This document shows positions 36,796-45,958 of a stretch of DNA of 64,000 nucleotides, in pieces. Positions within the stretch are counted from its first letter, which is position 1; each line of letters begins with the position of its first letter. The notes under the pieces were generated by a model that did no database searches, had not been told where the DNA came from, and saw only the letters and a program-made list of their open reading frames with translations. A program made the translations under genes and the position numbers. The stretch is from Akkermansia muciniphila (GTDB lineage: Bacteria; Verrucomicrobiota; Verrucomicrobiia; Verrucomicrobiales; Akkermansiaceae): assembly GCA_945874895.1 (NCBI GenBank), contig CAMCIC010000010.1, positions 1 through 64,000 of the forward strand, read 5' to 3'.

Positions 36796-37874
36796 GACGT
36801 AAGTGCATCCACTTGAGTCTGATCTAGGCGACTCACGAGCGCAGTTGTTAAGGCGACCATCGCAAGATAGTCGTTCAAATCGATGATCGAATTGTGCGAG
36901 TGAATGTATCGCGCCGGAACACCCAGCACGATGCTAGGCACGCCAGAACCTGATAAGTGAAATGATCCCGCATCGGTTCCACCACTGCGTCGCACCGTTA
37001 CTTGATGAGGAATCCCCTCTTCCCTTGCGACCTGTATGGCTAGCGCGGCAAGTCGCGGGTTTGTGATCGCTGTGGGATCGAAGAGGCGTATTTGTACACC
37101 ACCACCGAGGCGGCCTTGCGCTTCTGATCTGGCAAAACCGGGTGTGTCATCGGCAGGAGGACCTTCCAATACGATCGCCACATCGGGTTTCATCGCATAC
37201 GCTGCTGTTTTTGCGCCCCGCAGCCCTACTTCCTCCATGACTGTGCCAGCCAAGATCAAGCGATTGGGATGACCCGACGCGCTGAGAATCTGCCCGCTTT
37301 GAATGGTCGCCGCCATGCCGACTCGGTTGTCGAAGGCCTTGGCCATAAAATAATCCTCACGGGACATGGGGGTGAATGCGCTCACTGGCGCGATCGGATC
37401 ACCGATATGAATTCCCATGTCGCGCTCTGCTTCCTCGCGCGAGGATGCCCCTACATCGATGAACATCTGATCCAGAGGAATGATCTGCGATCTTTGCGAA
37501 GCAGGCAAAAAATGCGGCGGTTTTGACGCAACCACACCCACGATTTTGTCACCGCGGCGAGTTCTGATCTCAACGCGTTGAGATAAAAGCGAATGCTCCC
37601 ACCATCCCCCCACAGCAACAAACTGCAGGAAACCATCGAGCGTAATGTTTTGAACGAGAAATCCCACCTCGTCCATGTGCCCCGCGACCATTACTCGTGG
37701 TCCCGATCCGCTTTCACAAAATACCGAACCACTGCCGTCACTGCTCAATTCGCCATGACTTTCGAGTTCATCCACAAAGATGGCACGAACTTCATCTTCG
37801 TGACCCGGCACCGAGTGAGCCTCCGTTAGCTCCTGCAACAAGGATATCGCTTTGTTTTGCACGGCGGAAAGCAT
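36786..37874 (-). CDS. M42-family metallo-aminopeptidase
   Basis: 362 residues, as usual for the family. Two metal ions are held by His66 in VAGHMDEVG, the Asp in KAFDNRVG, the Glu pair in VMEEVGLRG, an Asp near IVLEGPPADD and the His in IHSHNSI. RRSGGTDAGSFH is also conserved. M42 enzymes form large tetrahedral cytosolic particles that trim peptides; glutamyl and leucyl specificities occur. The name 'endoglucanase M' in some databases is historical. Confidence 0.93.
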   Translation of the reverse strand: MLSAVQNKAISLLQELTEAHSVPGHEDEVRAIFVDELESHGELSSDGSGSVFCESGSGPRVMVAGHMDEVGFLVQNITLDGFLQFVAVGGWWEHSLLSQRVEIRTRRGDKIVGVVASKPPHFLPASQRSQIIPLDQMFIDVGASSREEAERDMGIHIGDPIAPVSAFTPMSREDYFMAKAFDNRVGMAATIQSGQILSASGHPNRLILAGTVMEEVGLRGAKTAAYAMKPDVAIVLEGPPADDTPGFARSEAQGRLGGGVQIRLFDPTAITNPRLAALAIQVAREEGIPHQVTVRRSGGTDAGSFHLSGSGVPSIVLGVPARYIHSHNSIIDLNDYLAMVALTTALVSRLDQTQVDALTSYL

Positions 37875-37925
37875 ACCCGCACGAGTGACTCGGGCGAGTC
37901 AATTTTCCAAAAATTGTGAAATCGT

Positions 37926-38750
37926 TCAATCAATCACAATCGATCCCGGATCCCAGGTCGGTTTCGGATACTCCATCTGCAGGGCCTGAAGGCGTGATAC
38001 CACCAGTTGCGCCACTACCAGATTTCGATACCACTTACGATCAGCGGGAATGACATACCATGGTGCATGGGCCGTGGATGTGCGTGACAACAATTCATCA
38101 TAGGTCGCCATAAAATCATGCCATTGCCCTCGGTCCTGCAAGTCATCAGGATTGAGTTTCCAATGTTTTTCCGGTTGACGAAGACGTGACTCCAATCGTG
38201 CTTTTTGCTCCTCAGGCGAAATGTGCAGGAAGAATTTGAGGATGGTAGTCCCCTCATCCACGAGCATCTTCTCAAAATCCACGATGTGCCGGTAGCGCTT
38301 CTTCCACACTTCGTCAGGACGAAGTTTTTTCACCCGCACTGCGATGATGTCTTCGTAATGGCTGCGATTGAACACCACGATTTGTCCGTTGCCAGGCACA
38401 TGGGGGTGGACGCGCCATAGGAAATCGTGGGAAAGCTCTTCCTCCGATGGTTTTTTGAAAGCCTTGACAGTGATTCCCTGAGGATCCACGCGAGAAAAAA
38501 CGTGTTTGACGCAACCGTCCTTGCCCCCCGTATCCATAGCTTGCAGGATGATCAACACCCGATGTTTGCCTTGAGCGTAGAGCACTTTTTGCAAGGCTTG
38601 GAGTTCGTCACGCAGCTTGTCAAACATCCGCTCACCTGCGTGACGCATCTCAGGAGGCGCCCAGAACCTCTCATCCGCATCCGTCTGATTCAAGTTGACC
38701 TTGGCGCCACGAGGAATGACATAACGCGAGGCAAATTCATGCAAATCCAT
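37926..38750 (-). CDS. Polyphosphate kinase 2 family protein
   Basis: 274 residues from the ATG at 38750 (MDLHEFASRY). The PPK2 core is complete: P-loop-like LQAMDTGGKDGCVKHVFS, GITVKAFKKPSEEELSHDFLWR, the lid and Walker B region IVVFNRSHYEDIIAVRV, FFLHISPEEQKARLESR, and YVIPADRKWYRN. PPK2 enzymes use polyphosphate to phosphorylate nucleotides (mono- or diphosphates). The length and missing extra domain fit the single-domain classes, but class cannot be fixed from reading alone. Divergent from tig with a 204 bp gap. Confidence 0.93.
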   Translation of the reverse strand: MDLHEFASRYVIPRGAKVNLNQTDADERFWAPPEMRHAGERMFDKLRDELQALQKVLYAQGKHRVLIILQAMDTGGKDGCVKHVFSRVDPQGITVKAFKKPSEEELSHDFLWRVHPHVPGNGQIVVFNRSHYEDIIAVRVKKLRPDEVWKKRYRHIVDFEKMLVDEGTTILKFFLHISPEEQKARLESRLRQPEKHWKLNPDDLQDRGQWHDFMATYDELLSRTSTAHAPWYVIPADRKWYRNLVVAQLVVSRLQALQMEYPKPTWDPGSIVID

Positions 38751-38954
38751 GCGCCTTTTATGATACGAAAGCGCACGACTTGGCAAGCATTCCCCAAAGA
38801 ATCTATGGACCGAAAGGAAGTGGGCACGATGCCGTGCGAGGAAGCCCCACGATCAAGTCGGTAAATCGGCCTCCATTCATGCTTTTCGATTGACAAAGCT
38901 CGGAAGACTCCCGCACCATTCGCCCCCCTGCGCCTTCAAATGCGCGACTTACTC

Positions 38955-40286
38955 ATGAATATCTCGATCGAACGCCAAGAAAAATGCCTCGCCACCCTCC
39001 GCGTGGAAATCCCCTCCGACACCGTCGCCGCGGAAAAAAGCAAGATTCTCTCCCAGTATGCCAAGGATGCAAAGATTCCGGGTTTCCGCCCAGGCAAAGC
39101 CCCCCTTCAGGTCATCGAAAAACGTTACCAAAAGGACATTAAGGAGGACATCGAATACCGACTGATCAATCAGTCCCTGCAGGAGTCTCTCAAAAAAGAA
39201 TCCATCAAGGTCCTCGATTTTGGCAATGCCGAAAAAACCACTTTTACGGCCCAGGGAAGTTTTACTTTTGAAACCGTTATCACCTTGGCCCCTGACATCA
39301 CACTGCCCGAATACAAAGGCATCGCTGTGACCGTGCCGAGCTTGGATGTGAGTGAAGAGGAAATCCATACTCAACTCGAAGGACTGCGTCAGCGATTCGC
39401 TGATTTTACCAACGTTGAGGGACGCCCCGTCGCCTTGGATGATTTCGCTGTGATCGATTACAGTTCCACACTAGATGGAAAGCCACTGGAGGAAGCACTG
39501 GGGCGCCCTGCCGGATATCTCGCAGGTCGCGAGGGTTTTTGGTTGAAAATGCAGGACGACGCATTTCTCCCAGGATTTGCTGCGCAACTCGCAGGTCTGG
39601 AATTGGGTGGCAGCAAGGAAGTCGCGATCGTGATTCCTAGCGATTTTCCGATCGAGGAACTGCGCGAAAAATCGCTGCACTTCCAAGTCACTCTCAAAGA
39701 AATCAAACAGCAGGAACTGCCAGAACTCAATGACGAGTTCGCCTCCAAATTGATGGGGCCCGACAAAACGGTGAATGATTTGCGTGAAACGATCTCTGAA
39801 GGCATGAAAGCCAACAAAAAGAAGGAGATTGATGACATGAAAATCAATCAACTGATCGCTCATTTTGATCAATTGGTCGAGTTTGACATCCCAGAGTCCT
39901 TGTTGCAGGCAGAAACGCAGAATCAAGCCGATGCTCTGGTGCAAAGCGCAGCCCAGTCTGGCATGAGCGATGAGGAAATCACGGGGCAAAAAGATGCTCT
40001 GCTCGATACCGCTTCTGCACAGGCTAAAACCAATATCAAGACCAACTTTATTCTTCAGGAAATCGCAGAAAAAGAAAACATCATCGTCAATGACCAGGAA
40101 CTGGTGCAACACTTGATGGCCATTGCCTCACGGCGCAAAGAGGACCCCACCAAGTTCATCAAATCCCTGCAACGCGGCGGTCAGATCCCTGGCATTCGCA
40201 ACTCGCTATTGATCAACAAAGCACTTGATTTCTTGCTGGAACACGCTTCTGTTGCTGAAACAACTGCCACATCCTCAGAAGCATGA
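38955..40286 (+). CDS. tig: Trigger factor
   Basis: 443 residues from the ATG at 38955 ([19 protein letters not shown]). Ribosome-bound chaperone and peptidyl-prolyl isomerase. The ribosome-docking signature GFRPGKAP is at about residues 43-50. The FKBP-like domain (about 160-250) includes [16 protein letters not shown] and [20 protein letters not shown]. The C-terminal arms are helical. Its stop codon overlaps the clpP start (ATGA), the common tig-clpP arrangement. Confidence 0.96.
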   Translation: MNISIERQEKCLATLRVEIPSDTVAAEKSKILSQYAKDAKIPGFRPGKAPLQVIEKRYQKDIKEDIEYRLINQSLQESLKKESIKVLDFGNAEKTTFTAQGSFTFETVITLAPDITLPEYKGIAVTVPSLDVSEEEIHTQLEGLRQRFADFTNVEGRPVALDDFAVIDYSSTLDGKPLEEALGRPAGYLAGREGFWLKMQDDAFLPGFAAQLAGLELGGSKEVAIVIPSDFPIEELREKSLHFQVTLKEIKQQELPELNDEFASKLMGPDKTVNDLRETISEGMKANKKKEIDDMKINQLIAHFDQLVEFDIPESLLQAETQNQADALVQSAAQSGMSDEEITGQKDALLDTASAQAKTNIKTNFILQEIAEKENIIVNDQELVQHLMAIASRRKEDPTKFIKSLQRGGQIPGIRNSLLINKALDFLLEHASVAETTATSSEA

Positions 40287-40921
40287 ACTCGTTTCCTACC
40301 TCCATCACTCCCAAGAACAGCTACTACGTTCCCGTTGTCATTGAGCAGGACGGTCGCGGAGAGCGCTCGTTTGACATTTACTCCCGCCTGCTAAAGGACC
40401 GCATCATTTTCATCGGCACTGGTATTGATGACTTCGTGGCAAACTCCGTCATTGCGCAGTTGCTTTTCTTGCAGATGCAAGATCCCAAGAAAGACATTCA
40501 CATCTACATCAACTCACCTGGCGGATCGGTCACAGCGGGCTTGGCGATCTATGACACCATGCAGTTCATGACCTGCGATGTGAATACCTATTGCATCGGA
40601 ATCTGTGCCTCGATGGGATCAGTGCTGCTCACCGCAGGCACCAAAGGCAAACGCTTTTGTCTGCCGAACTCTCATGTGATGATCCACCAAGTATCCGGCG
40701 GAGCCCAAGGAACTGCCTCCGATGTGGAGCGAACCATCGGATTCATGTTCAACTTGAAAAAACGTCTCAACGGCATTCTCGCCCACCACACGGGCAAAAC
40801 CGTAGAGCAAATCGAACATGATTCCGACCGCGACAACTACATGTCGGCCGAGGAATCCATGGCCTACGGACTGGTCGACAAAGTGCTCACCCGCCGCGAA
40901 CTGCCTGACGCCAAGGCCTGA
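40283..40921 (+). CDS. clpP: ATP-dependent Clp protease proteolytic subunit
   Basis: 212 residues. Catalytic Ser in [10 protein letters not shown] and His in [13 protein letters not shown], with Asp in the VERTIGF-to-HDSDRDN part as expected. Strand [18 protein letters not shown] is the oligomer and oxyanion element. Forms a 14-mer chamber that degrades proteins fed by ClpX or ClpA. clpX, which often follows, is not here; a terminator comes right after instead. Translationally coupled to tig by a 4-base overlap. Confidence 0.97.
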   Translation: MNSFPTSITPKNSYYVPVVIEQDGRGERSFDIYSRLLKDRIIFIGTGIDDFVANSVIAQLLFLQMQDPKKDIHIYINSPGGSVTAGLAIYDTMQFMTCDVNTYCIGICASMGSVLLTAGTKGKRFCLPNSHVMIHQVSGGAQGTASDVERTIGFMFNLKKRLNGILAHHTGKTVEQIEHDSDRDNYMSAEESMAYGLVDKVLTRRELPDAKA

Positions 40922-40944
40922 TCCCTTTTTCTTTCATCATACAG

Positions 40945-40979
40945 CGCCGCAGAGTTTTTTGACGCTGCGGCGTTTTTTT
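40945..40979 (+). terminator. Intrinsic terminator after clpP
   Basis: 8 bp stem CGCCGCAG/CTGCGGCG around a T-rich loop, then seven T, starting 23 bases after the stop codon. Confidence 0.92.
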
Positions 40980-41014
40980 GCGAAAAAAAGTCCGATTTTT
41001 TTCACATTGTTGGA

Positions 41015-41042
41015 TTGACATCCGCCCACATTTCTCTATTCT
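41015..41042 (+). promoter_or_regulatory. Sigma70-type promoter of the rpmH-rnpA-yidD-yidC cluster
   Basis: A perfect TTGACA (41015-41020), a 16-base spacer and TATTCT (41037-41042), 60 bases upstream of rpmH and just after the clpP terminator. Confidence 0.75.
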
Positions 41043-41102
41043 CCGCCCCCCGACTGCTTCTGCAGCCACCTTTTTTTATTCTATCACGCAATCATTACTG
41101 TC

Positions 41103-41288
41103 ATGAGCCCTACCTATCGTCCTTCCAAGCGCACCCGCAAGCAACAGCATGGTTTCCGTGCTCGCATGGCCACCAAAGGAGGTCGCGCGATTCTGAACCG
41201 CCGTCGCCAAAAAGGCCGCAAGCGCCTGATCGGCAAAGGTGCTGAGGTTGCCTTCAAGCGCCATACGCAACAACACACTTCGAATTGA
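41103..41288 (+). CDS. rpmH: Ribosomal protein bL34, with C-terminal extension
   Basis: 61 residues. The L34 core is unmistakable: [39 protein letters not shown]. Most bL34 proteins end soon after this motif at 44-50 residues; here a further ~19 residues ([19 protein letters not shown]) follow. Basic protein of the large ribosomal subunit. First gene of the conserved rpmH-rnpA-yidD-yidC order, 60 bases behind a strong promoter. Confidence 0.96.
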   Translation: MSPTYRPSKRTRKQQHGFRARMATKGGRAILNRRRQKGRKRLIGKGAEVAFKRHTQQHTSN

Positions 41289-41308
41289 TTGAAGTCCCTA
41301 CCCCGCTG

Positions 41309-41677
41309 ATGCGCCTTCCTCGGAAGCACACCATGAAAAAGCGGGCCGACTTTCAGAAGGTCCGTGAGACCGGCCGCTCCAAAGCTGGCCGGTTTCTCGT
41401 TTTAAGCACCTTAGAGGATCCTGAACTCCCTCACTTTATGGTGGCCTTTATTACGACAAAAAAAGTCGGCAAGGCACATGACAGAAATCTACTCCGGCGA
41501 CGCTTTCGCAGCATCATTCAAACTCACGCGCACCGCATTACTCCCTCTTTGCGCTATGTGGTCATGATTGCCCGCTACAATACTCTAACAGCCAGTTACG
41601 CAGAACTCGAACAAGACTGGCTCAAACTCGCCGCCAGGTTAGGTTTGCTGAGTCCGCTATCGTCCGCAGCAACATGA
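41309..41677 (+). CDS. rnpA: Ribonuclease P protein component
   Basis: 122 residues from the ATG at 41309 (MRLPRKHTMKKRADFQKV); a TTG at 41285 overlaps rpmH and is less likely. The RNase P signature is KVGKAHDRNLLRRRFRSIIQ (RNR motif), with the N-terminal RADFQKVRETG typical for the family. It assists the RNA subunit in tRNA 5' maturation. The RNA partner gene (rnpB) is not recognised in the window. Confidence 0.93.
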   Translation: MRLPRKHTMKKRADFQKVRETGRSKAGRFLVLSTLEDPELPHFMVAFITTKKVGKAHDRNLLRRRFRSIIQTHAHRITPSLRYVVMIARYNTLTASYAELEQDWLKLAARLGLLSPLSSAAT

Positions 41678-41680
41678 TCC

Positions 41681-41950
41681 ATGATCTCCACGGCCGTCAC
41701 GCATGTCATCCGCGTATTGATTCGCTGCTATCAGCGATTTCTCAGCCCCATGCTCAAACTCGCATTCGGTCCTCATTCCGGTTGCCGTTATCAACCGACT
41801 TGTTCGCATTATTTCTTGCAAGCTGTGGAAATTCATGGTCCTCTCCGCGGCACTTGGCTCGGCGTCAAACGCATTCTCCGCTGCCATCCATGGAGCAGTT
41901 TCGGCGAAGACCCCGTGCCCCCCGCTCCTCCTCATCACCATTCTCACTAA
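41681..41950 (+). CDS. yidD: Membrane protein insertion efficiency factor YidD
   Basis: 89 residues. The family blocks are complete: [51 protein letters not shown]. The tail is Pro/His-rich. YidD is a small peripheral inner-membrane protein that aids YidC-dependent insertion. It starts 3 bases after rnpA and ends 18 bases before yidC. Confidence 0.95.
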   Translation: MISTAVTHVIRVLIRCYQRFLSPMLKLAFGPHSGCRYQPTCSHYFLQAVEIHGPLRGTWLGVKRILRCHPWSSFGEDPVPPAPPHHHSH

Positions 41951-41968
41951 CCAATCGATCTCACTCTT

Positions 41969-43849
41969 ATGTACGATAAAAAAACATGGGTTGTCGTTAC
42001 GCTCTGCAGCGTAGCACTCGCCTACCTCTTTTTTGATTCCCAGAAACAGGCGCGACTCGCGTTCGAGGAAAAACAAAAGCAGGAGGAATTCCTGCGCAAG
42101 GCGGAGGAGGAAAAGAAAGCCGCCATCGCAGCTGCAAAGCCCGAAGCCAACGCCACGACCCCAGCCGCCACGGATCCTCAGGTCAAACCCGAGGAACAAA
42201 CCTTCATTCTCGAGACTCCGGAAGTTTCTTTCGTATTCACCAACATCGGCGCCGGCATCAAATATGCCGCTCTTAAAAACGAATATGAAATCGGCGACAA
42301 AAAAATCCCGATTCACGTCAACGACGAAAAACGCAATCCCGTGGGAGCTTTCACACGTGGAGTAAACACCACGGACACCCTAGTCTATTCCTATTTGCCA
42401 GAACAATCCACCCCGGGCAAATCGGTTGTCTTCATTGCCAAAACTCCTGAAGGGCTGTTGGTGAAAAAAACCTATCGGATTCTGGATGATCTCACTAAGC
42501 CAGGATCAGCCTACCTGCTCGACTTCGACGTCGTGATAGAAAACGCCAATGCCGCTGCTGTGACCTTGAACCAATGGACCATCGCCCTCGGTTCGACGGG
42601 TCCAATCCACGCCAAGGAGTGGCCCAACCAGACCACCTATTTCTTTCACGATGACGGTAGTTACCAATACATCGAGGCAACCGAGTTCAAAGGTGGATTC
42701 CTCAGCAAGGACAAGGCATCGGACGAGAGAGTCTTAGAGGAAGTCGAGCTCGCAGGCGTGTGCGATCAATTTTTCACCATTGCCCTGCAAACCAAGCAAC
42801 CGTATGCGAGCAGTCTTGTCGCATCACCTTACGACATTCAATTTCCGGATATCGAAAAGCCTCTGAACGGTGTGAGTGCCCACCTGCGCCTGCCAACCGA
42901 GTCACTCGCTCAAGGCGAAAAAAAGAAGATCAGCTATCAGATCTACATGGGACCTAAGGACAATCACATGCTCCGCAAGATGGGTGAAAAATGGGGCAAC
43001 ATCATGAACTACGGATGGTTCTCACCGATCAGTCGATTGCTGAACTCGGTGCTGCATGTAATCCATGCGGGAATCGCGAAGATTTCCGATACCTGGGCCT
43101 GGGGAATCTCCATCGTGCTTCTCACCCTCGTGGTTCGCATCAGCATTTGGCCTTTGTATAACAAATCCAATCGCTCGATGAAGCGCATGGCCAAGCTCAA
43201 ACCAGAAATGGATAAGATCAAAGAGAAGTATCCGAATGACCCCAATCGGGTCAATCAAGAGGTGATGAAACTCTACAAAAAATACGGAGTCAACCCCATC
43301 GGTGGGTGCCTACCTATGCTGCTTCAAATTCCCATCTTCTTCGGCTTCTATCGCATGCTGCAGTATGCGGTGGAGTTGCGCCACGAACCCTTCCTCTGGT
43401 GGGTGCAGGACCTTTCTCAACCCGACACGATTGGACATTTCCTCGGCTTCCCGATCAACCTCCTCCCCATCATTATGACCCTCACGAGCTTCGCTCAGAT
43501 GGCCATGATGCCCAAAACGGGTGATAAAATGCAACAACGCCTGATGATGTTCATGCCCTTCATGTTCCTCATCTTCTGCTATTCCTTCGCTTCCGCACTC
43601 GCTCTGTATTGGACGACCCAAAACATCTTTACGATCTTCCAAACTTGGATCACATCGAAGCTGCCGGAGCCTCAACTGAAAGAAAAAGAAGAGGATCCCA
43701 CAAAGCCAAAGAAAAAATCCTTCATGGAAAAGATGATCGAGAAACAGGAGGAAATGCAGCGCGCTCAGGCAGCTCGCGGGACGGGCGATAGCTCTAAACT
43801 GCGCAACGTGACTCCCGGTAAAAAACGCCCACCCAAAACTGGTGGTTGA
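41969..43849 (+). CDS. yidC: Membrane protein insertase YidC
   Basis: 626 residues, the long Gram-negative form. N-terminal transmembrane helix (about 7-23), charged Ala/Glu/Lys linker, large periplasmic beta domain (about 70-350), then the five-helix insertase core (about 365-590) with WGISIVLLTLVVRISIWPL, KPEMDKIKEKYPNDPNRVNQEVMKLYKKYGVNP and GGCLPMLLQIPIFFGFYRML. The tail is basic. It inserts inner-membrane proteins alone or with Sec. Last gene of the rpmH cluster. Confidence 0.96.
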   Translation: MYDKKTWVVVTLCSVALAYLFFDSQKQARLAFEEKQKQEEFLRKAEEEKKAAIAAAKPEANATTPAATDPQVKPEEQTFILETPEVSFVFTNIGAGIKYAALKNEYEIGDKKIPIHVNDEKRNPVGAFTRGVNTTDTLVYSYLPEQSTPGKSVVFIAKTPEGLLVKKTYRILDDLTKPGSAYLLDFDVVIENANAAAVTLNQWTIALGSTGPIHAKEWPNQTTYFFHDDGSYQYIEATEFKGGFLSKDKASDERVLEEVELAGVCDQFFTIALQTKQPYASSLVASPYDIQFPDIEKPLNGVSAHLRLPTESLAQGEKKKISYQIYMGPKDNHMLRKMGEKWGNIMNYGWFSPISRLLNSVLHVIHAGIAKISDTWAWGISIVLLTLVVRISIWPLYNKSNRSMKRMAKLKPEMDKIKEKYPNDPNRVNQEVMKLYKKYGVNPIGGCLPMLLQIPIFFGFYRMLQYAVELRHEPFLWWVQDLSQPDTIGHFLGFPINLLPIIMTLTSFAQMAMMPKTGDKMQQRLMMFMPFMFLIFCYSFASALALYWTTQNIFTIFQTWITSKLPEPQLKEKEEDPTKPKKKSFMEKMIEKQEEMQRAQAARGTGDSSKLRNVTPGKKRPPKTGG

Positions 43850-43938
43850 TGCCCACCCTTTGATGTTTTTTGTCGCTCGACTTGAGTCCATGTGATTTTT
43901 ACTGAAGTCAGGCCTTCTCTATTTTTTTCATAAGATGT

Positions 43939-45228
43939 ATGATGAGTCGTTTTTTTATTACCATCTTATTATCACTAAGCATTGATTCTGCGATCTGTGC
44001 GCCCGACACCACCCCTTTCCCGCATCCACCTTCGATCAAGGGTCTGCAAGTGCAGATGGTGGATGACGCTCTTGCACTTGGCATCCATCACGCCGGTATA
44101 AACATCAATATCACAGGTTTGTACGATGCGCGGAATCTTCCCGAAAACCCCAAAGCACGGGTAGATGGATTCGAGTTCAGTTTCCAGCGCAGTTATCTAG
44201 AGAGTCTGGATCGACAGATCAAACCGCTGTCTGATCAAGGGGTATTGATCTACCTGATTGTCATCGTCTACCCATCGAAAAACCCGCGCATTGATTCCGT
44301 TGTAGCTCATCCCATGGCAAGACCGGATCACCGCTACTCGGTTGCGGGCTTCAATGCAGCCACCGCCGAGGGAAGGGCATGGTTGAAAGCGGTAAGTCAA
44401 CTCATAGCGGAGCGCTGGAGCGGCGCGAATCCCTCCTCGGGACGTGTGTGGGGCTGGATCATCGGCAACGAGGTAAACTCTCACTTCATGTGGTCGAACA
44501 TGGGCAAACAACCGCTCTCAGCCGCAGTAGAAAACTATGCGGCAGCTTTCCGTATCATTCACCAATCCGTGCGACTGTCATCCAGCCATGCGCGCCTCTA
44601 TGTTTCCTTCGATCATCATTGGGGGCAGCGCATGCATGGCATCAGTTCAGAGGAAGCCTGCAGTGGGCGAGAATTTCTGGATACCTTTGCCGGTCTGACT
44701 AAGGATCTCGACTGGCACGTGGCTTGGCACCCGTATCCCGAGGATCTAGGCAATCCCCGCGCGTGGATGGACCAGACCGTCACGTCGGACGACGCGAGCA
44801 ACAAAATCACTTTCAAAAATCTGGAGGTTCTTTGTCGACATCTCCGCATGCCCAGCTTGCACTACCGCGGTGAACCGCGCCGTGTGATTCTCTCTGAACA
44901 AGGATTTCAAACATTGCTTCAGCCTGATGGCGAGAAACTTCAGGCAGCAGCCTATGCCTACGCATGGGAGAAATGCCGCCGCCTGCCATTGGTTGACGCT
45001 TTCATTTACCACCGGCATGTCGATCATGCAAAAGAAGGTGGATTGCGTCTGGGATTGTGGAGGAACGCTCCGCATTCGATCGTCGATCCGCACAGCAAGA
45101 AGGAAATTTGGTCGCTGATGAAGAAAGCAGGGACCTCCGAGTGGGATGCGGCAGCCTCTACTTATTTGCCTGTTACGCATCTCAAATCCTGGGAACAACT
45201 CACCACTGAAAAAGATCTACAGAAATGA
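43939..45228 (+). CDS. Secreted DUF5722-like protein, probable glycosidase fold
   Basis: 429 residues with a signal peptide (about 1-20, ending ICA). The N-terminal GININITGLYD region and VWGWIIGNEVNSHFMWSNMGK resemble the DUF5722 family, whose fold is related to clan-A TIM-barrel glycosidases. The Glu in GNEVN and a second Glu in VILSEQGFQTL sit where acid/base and nucleophile would be expected. YVSFDHHWG and WHVAWHPYPEDL are further family-like strands. The substrate is unknown. It stands alone between yidC and the TRIC-like gene. The family name is from memory, so moderate certainty. Confidence 0.65.
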   Translation: MMSRFFITILLSLSIDSAICAPDTTPFPHPPSIKGLQVQMVDDALALGIHHAGININITGLYDARNLPENPKARVDGFEFSFQRSYLESLDRQIKPLSDQGVLIYLIVIVYPSKNPRIDSVVAHPMARPDHRYSVAGFNAATAEGRAWLKAVSQLIAERWSGANPSSGRVWGWIIGNEVNSHFMWSNMGKQPLSAAVENYAAAFRIIHQSVRLSSSHARLYVSFDHHWGQRMHGISSEEACSGREFLDTFAGLTKDLDWHVAWHPYPEDLGNPRAWMDQTVTSDDASNKITFKNLEVLCRHLRMPSLHYRGEPRRVILSEQGFQTLLQPDGEKLQAAAYAYAWEKCRRLPLVDAFIYHRHVDHAKEGGLRLGLWRNAPHSIVDPHSKKEIWSLMKKAGTSEWDAAASTYLPVTHLKSWEQLTTEKDLQK

Positions 45229-45265
45229 TCTTTTCTTTATCGCTGCCTTACGATAAGAGGCAGTC

Positions 45266-45877
45266 ATGCCACCGTGGATTGAATACTGCGCTTGTGCTGT
45301 AGGTGCCATATCGGGCGTCTTAGCGGCAGAAGGCAAACGAATTGACCTCTTTGGAGTGCTCGTTCTTGCTTTGGTCACAGCCGTAGGAGGAGGAACCCTT
45401 CGCGATTTATGCCTCAATGTGCCAGTCTTTTGGCTGAACAATTCTGGCATCCTCCTCTCGTCCACACTTCCCGCGGTGGGAACATTTCTGGTGATTCGCT
45501 TCATCAGCATGCCCAAGCGAACATTGTTGATGGCAGATGCCTTTAGTCTTGCCCTATTCGGTATCGCCGGCACGGAAAAAGCCTTGCTGTCGGGCGCAAA
45601 TGCGGTAGCGGCGATCCTTCTGGGCATTGTCACAGGCGTTGCTGGTGGTGTCTTGCGCGATGTCCTTCGCGGCGAAATCCCTTGGGTCTTTCGAGCAGAG
45701 CTTCACCTTTATGCTACGACAGTATTTTTCGGAGCCTTGCTTTTTGTCACTCTCGAACACTGGTGGCCAGAAGAGGAATCTTCTCGCTATCTCAGCATGG
45801 GGCTGATTCTGCTTCTGCGTCTGATGGCGATGAAATTCGGGCTGCACTTGCCAGTCTTTCGCATGCGCGCACCATAA
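45266..45877 (+). CDS. TRIC/UPF0126-family membrane channel
   Basis: 203 residues, about seven transmembrane helices built as two inverted repeats. Each repeat carries the hallmark GGGxxRD: VGGGTLRDL (about 41-49) and AGGVLRDVLRGEIP (about 130-143). Bacterial TRIC homologues are trimeric monovalent-cation channels, and the E. coli relative YicG acts in glycine uptake, so the substrate stays open. The start at 45266 has the sequence GATAAGAGG upstream as a plausible ribosome site. Confidence 0.87.
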   Translation: MPPWIEYCACAVGAISGVLAAEGKRIDLFGVLVLALVTAVGGGTLRDLCLNVPVFWLNNSGILLSSTLPAVGTFLVIRFISMPKRTLLMADAFSLALFGIAGTEKALLSGANAVAAILLGIVTGVAGGVLRDVLRGEIPWVFRAELHLYATTVFFGALLFVTLEHWWPEEESSRYLSMGLILLLRLMAMKFGLHLPVFRMRAP

Positions 45878-45958
45878 ATACGCATCGCTGATTTTCAACG
45901 CTTCTTGCGACTTCGACCTTGATTCCCGTTCGCGATCGGAAAATGCTGGATGCACAGC

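Noticed and set aside
39471-40112. 213-codon minus-strand frame
   Set aside because: Opposite trigger factor; composition is that of an antisense shadow.
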